64,000 nt of DNA, from contig NZ_SACP01000007.1 of assembly GCF_004004555.2 (NCBI RefSeq), positions 62,001 to 126,000 of the forward strand. The letters run 5' to 3'. A program made the position numbers and the translations under genes. This document shows, piece after piece, positions 27,046-36,000 of the stretch; position 1 is the stretch's first letter; every line of letters starts with the position of its first letter. This DNA is from Methylobacterium oryzihabitans (GTDB lineage: Bacteria; Pseudomonadota; Alphaproteobacteria; Rhizobiales; Beijerinckiaceae). The notes under the pieces were generated by a model, which worked only from the letters and a program-made list of their open reading frames with translations, had not been told where the DNA came from and ran no database searches.

Positions 27046-29042
27046 ACCGCCTCCCCGGCGAAGGCGAGGCGGTCGCGGTCCTGCGTCTCGGCAGCCTGGG
27101 CGGCGCGTCGGGCGGCGGCGTTGGCGCGCTCGGCCGCCGCCTGGCACCAGCGCCGCAGCACCGCGACGCCGGCCACGGCGCGCAGATGCGCCGGGGCGAA
27201 GCGCAGGAACAGGTCGTCGTCGCGGGCGACGATCGCCTGCCAGGAGCCCGGATCGCCCTGGCGCGCGCCGCGCCCGACGAGCTGGCGGTCGATGCGCGCG
27301 CTCTCGTGGAACTCGGTCAGGATCACGTGCAGGCCGCCGGCCGCGGCGACGCCGGGCCCGAGATGGATGTCGGTGCCGCGACCGGCCATGTTGGTCGCGA
27401 CGGTGATGCGCCCGGCCTCGCCGGCCGCCGCGACGATCGCGGCCTCCTCCCCGTCGTGGCGCGCGTTGAGCACCCGGTGCGGCAGGCCGCGGGCCGCCAG
27501 CACCGCCGCCAGCGCCTCGCTCGCCGCGACCGAGCGGGTGCCGACGAGGACCGCCCGCCCCGCCGCGGCCATCGCCGCCGCCGCCTCGGCCACCGCCGCC
27601 CACTTCGCCGCCGCGTCGGGCAGGAGGTGGGCGGGATGGGCGATCCGTCGCGACGGGCGGTGGGTCGGGATGCGCACCACCGGCAGCGCGTAGACCGCCC
27701 GGAACTCGCCGGCGAGCTCGAAGGCGGTGCCGGACATGCCGCCCGCCCGCAGGTAGCGGCGGAAGAAGCGCTGGTAGGTGAGCTTGGCGAGCGTCGCGCG
27801 CTGGCGGGTCAGCGCCACGCCCTCCTTGACCTCGATGAGCTGGTGCAGCCCCTGCTCCCAGGTCCGTCCCTCGGCGATGCGGCCGGTGAACTCGTCGATG
27901 ATCTGGATCGTGCCGTCGACGATCATGTACTGCTCGTCGGGGCGGAACAGGTGCAGGGCGCTCAGCGCCTGCTCGATCAGCTCCTCGCGCGCGCCCGCGA
28001 TGGCCCAGATCCCGTCGGCGGTCCCCCGCGGCGCCCGCGCGCCGACCGCCTCGCGCCCGGCCGGATTCAGCCGCGCCGCGCGCTCGCCGGGGACGATGCG
28101 GTACTCCGCCGGGTCGAGGCCGGCGGCCAGTTCGAGGGCGATGCGGTAGCGGGCCTCGCCGTCGGCATCGTTCTCGGCCGAGATGATGAGGGGCGTGCGC
28201 GCCTCGTCGATGAGCACGCTGTCGGCCTCGTCGATCACCGCGAAGCCGAGCCCGCGCAGCACCAGCCCCCCCTCCCCGCCCCCGCGGGCGCCCTTGAGGC
28301 CGTGGGCGGCCCGGCGGGTGTCGGCGCCGAGCGCGAGGCGGTCCTTGAGGTAGTCGAACACCAATTCGTTGTTGGCGGTGTGGACCACGTCGGCGGCGTA
28401 GACCGCCCGGCGCTCGGCCGGCGACTGGTCGTGCACCACCGCGGCGACGCTCAGGCCCAGGGCCTCGTAGAGCGGCCGCAGGATCTCGGCGTCGCGCCCG
28501 GCGAGGTAGTCGTTCACCGTGACGACGTGGACCGGCAGGCCCGCGAGGGCGGCGACGCAGGCCGGCAGCGCGGCGGTGAGGGTCTTGCCCTCGCCGGTCG
28601 CCATCTCGGCGAGCCAGCCCTGGAGGATCGCGGCGCCGCCCATGAGCTGCACCCGGTGGTGGCGCTTGCCGAGGCGCCGGCCGCTCGCCTCGCGCGCGAG
28701 CGCGAACGCCTCGACCACGAGGTCGGACCGGAAGCCGTGGCGCAGGAGCGCCGGGCGCAGGGCCCGGGCCGCTTCGGCGAGTTCGGCCTCGCCGAGCGCC
28801 GCCAGGGCCGGGCCGCGGGCGATGACCCGGTCGGCGAGGCGCCCGAGGGCGAGCCGGCGCAGCGGCAGCCGGGCGGCCGCCGCTTCCCCCGCCGCGAGGA
28901 GCAGGCGGTCGACGCCGTTCGCCTCGGTCTCGGCCCGCTCCGCGTAGGGGGACGAGCGCCGCTCCGAGGCGCGGCCGAAGGCGGCCGACCGGCTCAGGTC
29001 GCGAGCCTCGACAGGAAGAGCTGGCGGCCGCGGCGCCACCAC
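27042..29042 (-). CDS. SecA-like ATPase, C-terminally shortened
   Basis: A paralogue of the preprotein translocase motor, up to 666 residues. SecA motor motifs are present: MATGEGKT (about residues 147-154), VHVVTVNDYLAGRDAEILRP, NNELVFDYLKDRL, VIDEADSVLIDEARTPLIIS, VDGTIQIIDEFTGRIAEGRT, ITVATNMAGRGTDIHLG and HESARIDRQLVGRGARQGDP. After the last motif only about 80 residues remain, so the C-terminal helical scaffold/wing is much reduced and the zinc-binding tail is missing. There is no ATG near the 5' end. I placed the start at GTG 29042 (or 29039), inside the M50 gene, but this is uncertain. It is the last gene of the giant-protein cluster, so it is unlikely to be the housekeeping SecA. Confidence 0.85.
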   Translation of the reverse strand: MVAPRPPALPVEARDLSRSAAFGRASERRSSPYAERAETEANGVDRLLLAAGEAAAARLPLRRLALGRLADRVIARGPALAALGEAELAEAARALRPALLRHGFRSDLVVEAFALAREASGRRLGKRHHRVQLMGGAAILQGWLAEMATGEGKTLTAALPACVAALAGLPVHVVTVNDYLAGRDAEILRPLYEALGLSVAAVVHDQSPAERRAVYAADVVHTANNELVFDYLKDRLALGADTRRAAHGLKGARGGGEGGLVLRGLGFAVIDEADSVLIDEARTPLIISAENDADGEARYRIALELAAGLDPAEYRIVPGERAARLNPAGREAVGARAPRGTADGIWAIAGAREELIEQALSALHLFRPDEQYMIVDGTIQIIDEFTGRIAEGRTWEQGLHQLIEVKEGVALTRQRATLAKLTYQRFFRRYLRAGGMSGTAFELAGEFRAVYALPVVRIPTHRPSRRIAHPAHLLPDAAAKWAAVAEAAAAMAAAGRAVLVGTRSVAASEALAAVLAARGLPHRVLNARHDGEEAAIVAAAGEAGRITVATNMAGRGTDIHLGPGVAAAGGLHVILTEFHESARIDRQLVGRGARQGDPGSWQAIVARDDDLFLRFAPAHLRAVAGVAVLRRWCQAAAERANAAARRAAQAAETQDRDRLAFAGEAV

Positions 29043-31135
29043 TGGTCGCCGAGGGGCTCCGAGCCGAGGTCGAAGCGGACGTGGACCCGGCCGCCGTAAT
29101 GGCTCGTCACCGCGCCGGGCGGCAGGGCGAGGTCGAGCTGGAACCAGCGGTCGAGGCTGCGCGGCGCCTTCGGGTCGCGGGAATCGGTCGCCATCCGCCC
29201 GCCGCTGTCGGCGGCGAGCGCCCGCGACGGCAGCCGGTCGGAGGCGGCCGGGACCTCGCGCACCAGCGTCGCGTCGATCGGGCGCCACAGGTCGTCGGGC
29301 AGGAGGATGCGGGCGTGGACCGCCCGCCGGATCAGGTCGATGTCGGCCTGCGGCACCACCACCCGCACCTGCGCCGCCTCGGGCCGGACGACGTAGCCGA
29401 GCATGTCGCCCCGGCGCACCCAGCGCCCTTCGAGGTGCTCGACCCGGGGGATCTCGAGGATTCCGGCGGTCGCCGCCCGCACGTTGAGCGCGTCGAGCTT
29501 GGCCTCGGCGCGGGCCAGCGCCTCCCGCTTGGCGGCGATGTCCTGGCGGGTCACGTCGGCCTGGACGCGGTCGCTGAACTGCTCGGCGACGAGGCGGGCG
29601 TCGAGGGACTCGATCTGGGCGCGCAGCACCTCGGCCTCGGCGACGAGGGTCGGGTCGGTCCCCTCGATCAGGAGGTCGCCCGGCCGCACCGCCGCCCCCG
29701 GGAGCGCCACCACCCGGCGCACGATGCCGTTCACGCCCATCCGCACCGTGGCGTCCTCGGGCAGCCAGATCACCCCCTCGGTCGTGGTCCACAGCGGCAT
29801 CGGCGCCAGTGCCAGGAAGGCGCCGGCCGCCGCGGCGGAGCCGAGGGTGACGCCGACGGCGCGCCCGCGCACCCGGGCGAGGCGCGGCGCCGACACCACG
29901 TGCCAGAGCATCTTGGCCAGCGGCAGCCCCACCCCCATCGCGACGCCGAGGAGCGCCATCGCGACGCCGAGGACGAACCACTGGTCGGCCAGGAACAGCG
30001 ACAGCCCGACCAGCACCGCCATGCGGTAGGCGAAGGCCGCCGGGGCGTAGGCGAGGAACCACGCGGTCTCGGCGCCGCTGCCCTGCGGCCGCTCGACCTC
30101 GGCGCCGAACAGCCGGCGCTCGACCAGCCAGCCGTAGAAGCGGTTGGCGCGCTGGGCGAGGTTGGGCACCTCGACGAGGTCCGAGAGGATGAAGTAGCCG
30201 TCGAGCCGCATCAGCGGGTTGGCGTTGAACACGAGGGTCGAGACGCCGGCGATCAGCATGACGTTGAACGCCACGGCGCGCACCAGCCCCGGCTCCACCG
30301 TCACCCACACGAAGGCGGCGAGCGCCGCCACGAAGGTCTCGACCAGCATCCCGGCCGCCGCGACCCCGGCGCGCCGCCACTTGCTGCGGAACGCCGCCGA
30401 GGCGCTGGCCTCGACGTACGGCACCGGGAACAGCGCGACGAAGACGAGCCCGGTCTCGTGGACCTCGCCGCCGCCGACCTTCACCGCGTAGCCGTGCCCG
30501 AGCTCGTGCAGGGCCTTGAGCAGCGGGAACACGACCGCGACGAGGGCGAGCCCCTGCGGGGTGAGGACCCGGTCGGCGAGGTTGCCGGTCAGCTCGTGCC
30601 AGTGCGGCGCCAGCACCAGACCCGCCGCGACGACGCAGACGAGCCACGCGAGCAGGCCCGCCCACGAGACCATCGGCCGGACCAGGAAGGCGGTCGCGGC
30701 GAGGAAGCGGTCGGGGTCGAGCAGCGCGACGCGCAGCGACATCGGGTTGAGGAAGCGGCCGATCCGGTCGCGGCGGCGCTGGGCGGCGTGGCGGCGCAGC
30801 AGCTCGGCGGCGTCGGAGGCGACGTTCGCCTGGAGCAGGTCGGCGGCGTGGAGCTGCGACAGGAGCTGGACGATCACGGTCTGGCTCGGGGCGTCGGCGC
30901 CGAGGCGCTCGGCCGCCTCGCGCCAGATCTCGTCCACCGTGCGCCGCCCGTCCATCGCGCCCAGCACCGAGTAGGCCGCCGGGCCGCAGCGATGGGCCTT
31001 GCCGGTCAGGGGATCGTGGACGACGTACCACGCGCCGCCCTGGACCCGCTGGCGGCGGATGGTGAGGTTGGGCCGCAGGCGCGGCCGCAGCGGACCGACC
31101 CGGTGCCAGGACGGGGAGAGGAACGGCTCGCTCAC
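28994..31135 (-). CDS. PqqD-like / M50 metallopeptidase / HlyD fusion protein
   Basis: A 713-residue membrane protein in three parts. Residues 20-105 (VQGGAWYVVHDPLTGKAHRC, AAYSVLGAMDGRRTVDEIW) look like a PqqD-type winged helix, a fold that binds leader peptides in RiPP systems. Residues 145-450 hold several membrane segments with the zinc site HELGHG (H210, E211, H214) and NPLMRLDGYF (D312), as in M50 site-2 proteases. Residues 470-710 form a HlyD-like adaptor with a lipoyl half (NGIVRRVVALPGAAVRPGDL) and a coiled coil. The start GTG at 31135 overlaps the HlyD stop by four bases. The expected role is processing or export of the giant protein. Confidence 0.85.
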   Translation of the reverse strand: MSEPFLSPSWHRVGPLRPRLRPNLTIRRQRVQGGAWYVVHDPLTGKAHRCGPAAYSVLGAMDGRRTVDEIWREAAERLGADAPSQTVIVQLLSQLHAADLLQANVASDAAELLRRHAAQRRRDRIGRFLNPMSLRVALLDPDRFLAATAFLVRPMVSWAGLLAWLVCVVAAGLVLAPHWHELTGNLADRVLTPQGLALVAVVFPLLKALHELGHGYAVKVGGGEVHETGLVFVALFPVPYVEASASAAFRSKWRRAGVAAAGMLVETFVAALAAFVWVTVEPGLVRAVAFNVMLIAGVSTLVFNANPLMRLDGYFILSDLVEVPNLAQRANRFYGWLVERRLFGAEVERPQGSGAETAWFLAYAPAAFAYRMAVLVGLSLFLADQWFVLGVAMALLGVAMGVGLPLAKMLWHVVSAPRLARVRGRAVGVTLGSAAAAGAFLALAPMPLWTTTEGVIWLPEDATVRMGVNGIVRRVVALPGAAVRPGDLLIEGTDPTLVAEAEVLRAQIESLDARLVAEQFSDRVQADVTRQDIAAKREALARAEAKLDALNVRAATAGILEIPRVEHLEGRWVRRGDMLGYVVRPEAAQVRVVVPQADIDLIRRAVHARILLPDDLWRPIDATLVREVPAASDRLPSRALAADSGGRMATDSRDPKAPRSLDRWFQLDLALPPGAVTSHYGGRVHVRFDLGSEPLGDQWWRRGRQLFLSRLAT

Positions 31136-33012
31136 GGCAGCCACGTCCACAGGGTCAGGCGCACCCAGTCGACCAGCGTGCGGGTCCAGATCCACAGGAG
31201 CGGCCGCTCGCCGACGCCGACCCGCACCACGCCCTCCATGCCCGGGCGCACCCAGGCCGGGGCCGGGTCGAGCACGGCCTCGGCCCGGTAGGTGTTGCGG
31301 CCGTCCTGGGCGGTCGCCACCGGCGTGATCCTGGTGACCCGCGCCGGGATCGGCTCGGAGGCCCGGCCGGCGAGGCGCAGCGCCCCGGTCTGGCCCTCGT
31401 GCAGGTAGGTGAGGTCGCGCTCCTCGACCTGGAGCACGGCGCGGAAGCCTTCGAGCGGGGCGACCTCGAACAGCACCTTGCCGGTCTCGACCGGCGCGCC
31501 GAGGCTCTGCGACAGGTCGCCGGAGACGACGAGGCCGGCGAAGGGCGCCCGGATCGTCGCCCGCTCGATCTTGCCCTCGACGAGGGCGAGCTGGGCCTCG
31601 GCCTGCCGGACCTGCGCCGCGAGGATGCGGGCCTGGGCGCGGTCCTGCTTGCCGAGCGCCTCGCCGTACTTGAGCGCCTGCTGCTCGCGCTCGGCCCGCC
31701 AGCGCGCCGCCTCCAGGCGCAGTTCGCGGTCGTCGAGGGTGGCGAGCACCTGCCCCTCGCGCACGGTGTCGCCGGCCCGGGCCGGGGCGCTCGCCACGAA
31801 GCCGTCGAAGGGCGCGATCGCGGCGCGCTGGACGGTGGCCTCGAGGGCGGTGCGGGCGCCGACCCGCATCTCGTCGCGGGCGAGCGCGAGCCACGCGGCC
31901 ACGGCCACGAGGGCGGCGGCCAGGAGCTTGAGACCGGGGCGGCGCGGCCCGACCAGGGCGGCGGCGGCCTTGCCGCTCGCATCGACGAGGCTGCCGGCGA
32001 CGAGCCGCTCGGCGCGGGCGCGGGCCGCCACCAGCGGCCCGAGCGCCACCGCGACCGCGTTGACCTGGCCGATCTCGTCGTCGGTGAAGGGCAGCGCCCC
32101 GTCGCGCTCCAGCGTCAGCACGCCGACCGGCCGGCCGGCGCTGGCGAGCGGCACCGACAGCACCGCCCCGGCGCCGGCGAGCCGGGCGAGCTCGGTCTGC
32201 GCCACCGCGATGCGGCTGGCGGTGGCGGGCGCCGCCGGGAAGGCGACCGCCGCGTCCTGGTCGAGCGCCTCCTCCATCGCGTTCTCGATCGCGTCGACGA
32301 TCTGGACCTGCTCGCGGAAGATCGCCTGATGCGAGATCGCCGCCAGCCGGACCCCGCCGCGGCGGGCGAGCCCGAACGAGACCCGGCTGCAGCCGAGGCG
32401 GGTCGCGAGGCTCGTCGCCACCGCGGTCCCGGCCTCGCGCTGGCCGGCATGCTCGGCCGCGACCGCGAGCAGGTCGAGCGTGGTGTCCATGCGGGCGATC
32501 CGCGACCGGTCCGCCTCGGCCTCGCGGCGGCGAAACAGGGTCTCGAGCCAGCCCGCGCCCCAGTGCAGGCGGCGCAATCCCGCGAGCAGCGCCTCGCGGG
32601 ACTGGCCCTGGACCTCGACCACGACGACGCCGTGGAGCGCGCCGCCGGCCTCGATCGGGTAGGCGACGAGGGAGCGCCCGCCCTCGGCCTCGGTGACGAC
32701 GCCGCTGCGCCGGGTCAGCGCGTCCTGGGCGGCGCCGGCGAGGTGCTGGACGTCCCGCCGCTCCGGCCACACCGCCGCCGGGGTGTAGCGCCCGGCCGCC
32801 TCCTGGAGCAGGAGCAGGCCCGCGGTCGCGCCGGGCACGTCCCGGCATTGCAGGCCGAGCCAGCTGCGGCAGAATTCCCCGGCGTCGCGCGCCCCGGCGA
32901 AGCCCGACCACAGGGCGGTCTCCTCGGCGCGGGCGAGCGCCCGGCCCGTCCCGGCGGGCGGGGTGCGCGGCCGGGGGCGGTCGGGGTCGAAGGTCGTCTC
33001 CAGGATCCGCAT
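31132..33012 (-). CDS. GAF-domain HlyD-type membrane-fusion protein
   Basis: A 626-residue protein. The N-terminal 330 residues are cytoplasmic with one clear GAF domain at about 175-330 (LDLLAVAAEHAGQREAGTAV, SVPLASAGRPVGVLTLERDG) and perhaps a divergent one at 45-160. A membrane segment follows at 361-378 (LKLLAAALVAVAAWLAL). The periplasmic HlyD part (385-600) has FDGFVASAPARAGDTVREGQ, a coiled coil and RATIRAPFAGLVVSGDL. The C-terminus is rich in tryptophan (WIWTRTLVDWVRLTLWTWL) and may be membrane-associated. ATG at 33012 lies 14 bases after the giant gene, preceded by GAGGAGG. A GAF sensor on an export adaptor suggests ligand- or state-dependent export. Confidence 0.87.
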   Translation of the reverse strand: MRILETTFDPDRPRPRTPPAGTGRALARAEETALWSGFAGARDAGEFCRSWLGLQCRDVPGATAGLLLLQEAAGRYTPAAVWPERRDVQHLAGAAQDALTRRSGVVTEAEGGRSLVAYPIEAGGALHGVVVVEVQGQSREALLAGLRRLHWGAGWLETLFRRREAEADRSRIARMDTTLDLLAVAAEHAGQREAGTAVATSLATRLGCSRVSFGLARRGGVRLAAISHQAIFREQVQIVDAIENAMEEALDQDAAVAFPAAPATASRIAVAQTELARLAGAGAVLSVPLASAGRPVGVLTLERDGALPFTDDEIGQVNAVAVALGPLVAARARAERLVAGSLVDASGKAAAALVGPRRPGLKLLAAALVAVAAWLALARDEMRVGARTALEATVQRAAIAPFDGFVASAPARAGDTVREGQVLATLDDRELRLEAARWRAEREQQALKYGEALGKQDRAQARILAAQVRQAEAQLALVEGKIERATIRAPFAGLVVSGDLSQSLGAPVETGKVLFEVAPLEGFRAVLQVEERDLTYLHEGQTGALRLAGRASEPIPARVTRITPVATAQDGRNTYRAEAVLDPAPAWVRPGMEGVVRVGVGERPLLWIWTRTLVDWVRLTLWTWLP

Positions 33013-33026
33013 GCCGCGCGCCCTCC

Positions 33027-36000
33027 TCACGCTGCCTTCAGGGTCACGACGAGGTCGCGGTTCGGGTCCTCGTCCAGGTCGGCGACGAACCCGGCGTGCC
33101 AGGCCGGCGCGCCGAGGGACAGCCCGGCGAGCCCGACATAGGGCGCCGCGAGGTCGACCACGAGCGGGGCCGCGTCCGGCTCCGCCGCCGCCACCGTCCG
33201 GCGGCCGGGCTCGGCCGCCTCGTCCGCCACCGGCGGGGCCTCCGCCACCGGGGCGGTGATCGTCACCCGCACGCTCGCCGCCACCCGGGCGCCCGAGCCG
33301 TCCGTCGCCCAGTAGGTGAAGCTGTCGGAGCGGGTTCTGCCCGGGGCGACCGACACGATCCCGGTCGGATCGTAGGTGACGGTCCCGTCGGCGTTGATCC
33401 GGACCGCGACGCCGAGCGCCGAGGCCGAGACCGCATCGACCGCGAGAACCGCGCCCGCATCCGCGTCGGTGTCGTTGGCCAGCACCGCGATGACGACCGG
33501 GCGGTTGGCCGCCACCGTCGCGGTGTCGGCCCGCGCCGCCGGCGCGTCGTTGCGGCCGGCGATGGTGACCGTGACGCTCGCGGTGTCGGACAGGCCGGAG
33601 GGATCCGTCACCGTGTAGGTGAAGGTGTCGGTGGCGGTCTCGCCCTGGCGCAGGAAGTCGAACAGGCCGCGCGGGTCGTAGATCACCCGGCCCTGGGCGT
33701 CGATTCGCAGCACCACGCCGCGGTCGCTGGTGCCGGCCGTCACCATGAGCCCGGCCTTGCCGTCGGGATCGGTGTCGTTGGCCAGCACCCGGATCAGGAC
33801 CGGCGCGTCCTCGCTCGTCGCGGCGATGTCGCCGACCGCGACCGGCGCGTCGTCGCGGCCGGTGAGCGTCACCGTCACGGTGCCGGTGGAGACGCCGCCC
33901 CGGCCGTCCGTCACCCGGTAGGTGATGGTGTCGACCGCCGTGGCGCCCCCCGCCAGCGCCTGGATCCGCGCCGACCCGGTCGGGTCGTAGGACAGCGACC
34001 CGTCGAGGTTGACGCCGACCCTGGCCCCGAGCGCGCTGAGGCCCTGCACCGACTGGATCGCCAGCGGGTCGCCGTCGGGGTCGGTGTCGTTGGCGAGCAC
34101 CGCGAGGGTGACCGGCGCATCCTCGGTCATGGCGGCGGCGTCCGCCGTCGCGACCGGCGCCCGGTTGCGGCCGAGGATCGTCACCGTGACGGTGCCGGTT
34201 GCCTCGCTCCCCGAGTCGCTGCGCAGGGTGTAGGTGAAGCTGTCGGTCCGCGTCTCCCCGGCCGCGAGGGCAGCGAACGCGGCGACGCCGCTCGGGTCGT
34301 ACACGACCCTGCCGTCGACCACCGACAGGGCCGCCCCGGCCGCGCTGGTGCCGAGGCCGGCGAGGGTCAGCACGCTGTCGTGGTCGGCGTCGCGGTCGTT
34401 GCGCAGCACGTCGATCGTCGCTGGGGCGAGGTTGCCCACGATCGGCCGGTCGGCGACCGCCACCGGCGCGTCGTCGCGTCCGCTCACCACGATCGTCATC
34501 TGCGCGGTGCGCGCGGCCCCGCCGCCGGACGGGACGACCGTGAAGGTGAGCGTGTCGGTGAGCGCCTCGCCGGACCGCAGGGCCTGGGCCGCGACGGACC
34601 GCCGCGGGTCGTAGCGCAGCCGCCCGTTGGCGATCGACAGGGTCGCGCCCTGGTCGGTGACGCCGCTGACGGCGTCGAGATCCCACGGGCCGGAGAGCGG
34701 GAGCAGGGACACCGCGTCCTCGTCGCCCGCCGCCTGCGCGAAGGTGAGCAGACCGGTTTCGACACGGGTGCCGCCGACCGTGACCGTCAGGGTGTCGGTC
34801 GCGGTGCGCCCGGTCTCGTCGGTCAGCGTGTAGGTGACGGTGTCGATCGCGGCCTCGCCGACCAGGAGCCCGGCGAGGGCCACCGAGGCGGTCGGATCGT
34901 AGCGCAGACGACCGTTCTCCACCGCCACCGCCGCGCCCCGGGCCGAGGTCGCCGCGACCGCGGCGAGCGTCAGGGCGGATCCGGCGTCGCGGTCGAGGGC
35001 CGCGGCGGCGACGTCGACCGTGACCGCCGCGTCGGCGTCGGTCGCGGCGCGGACCGCCCCCGCCACCGGCGCGTCCTCGACCCCGGTCACGACGATCGTC
35101 AGCCGGCCGCGCACCGTCTGGCCGAGGGCCGTGGTGCCGGTGAACGCGACCGTGTCGGTGGCGCTCTCGCCGGCCCGCAGGGCCTGGAGCGCGTAGACGC
35201 CGCGCGGGTCGTAGGCGACGGCGCCGTTCTCCAGGGTCGCGGCGACGCCGCGCTCGCTGCGGCCGACGGAGACCAGGGTCACGCCGGCCGGGGCCGCCAC
35301 GACGATCCAGGTGTCCTCGTCGGTCGCGACGGCCGGCTCCTCGCGGCCGGTGACCAGGACCGTGACCGTCGCGGTCGCGGTGCCGCCGCGGCCGTCCGCC
35401 ACGTCGTAGGTGAAGCGGTCGGTGTAGGTCTGGCCCGGATCGAGGGCCTGGAGCGCCGCCGCCGCGCGCGGGTCGTAGGCGACCCGGCCGTCGGCGAGGA
35501 GCACGACCGCCGCGCCGCCGTCGCTGACGGCCTGGACCGCGGTCACCGCCGGCCGGTCGGCCGCGTCGGCGTCGCGGTCGTTGCGCAGGACCGCGACGAC
35601 GATCGCCCGGTCCTCGTCGGTCGCCGCGAGGTCGGCCACCGCCACCGGCGCGTCGTTGCGGCCGCCCACCGTCACGCTCGCCGTGGCGGTGGCGGTGAGG
35701 CCCCCGGCATCGACGATCGTGTAGGTGAAGCTGTCGGTGACCGCCTCGCCGGCGCCGAGCGCCTGGAGGGCGGCCGCCGCGCGCGGGTCGTAGGTCACCG
35801 TGCCGTCGGCGGCGAGCGTCAGCGCCGCGCCGAGGACCGAGCGCGCCGGCAGCGCCGAGACCGTGGGCGCCGCGCCGGCATCGGGATCGCCGTCGTTGGC
35901 GAGCACCGCGATCGCGACCGCCGCGTCCTCGTGGGTCGCGGCCGTGTCGGCGACCGCGACGGGCGCGTCGTTGACGCCGGTGACGGTGAGCGTCACCGTC

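Noticed and set aside
29043-31031. A continuous frame joining the SecA-like gene to 2 kb of upstream sequence
   Set aside because: The upstream part overlaps the M50 gene out of frame and is arginine/proline-rich. SecA similarity begins only near 29000.
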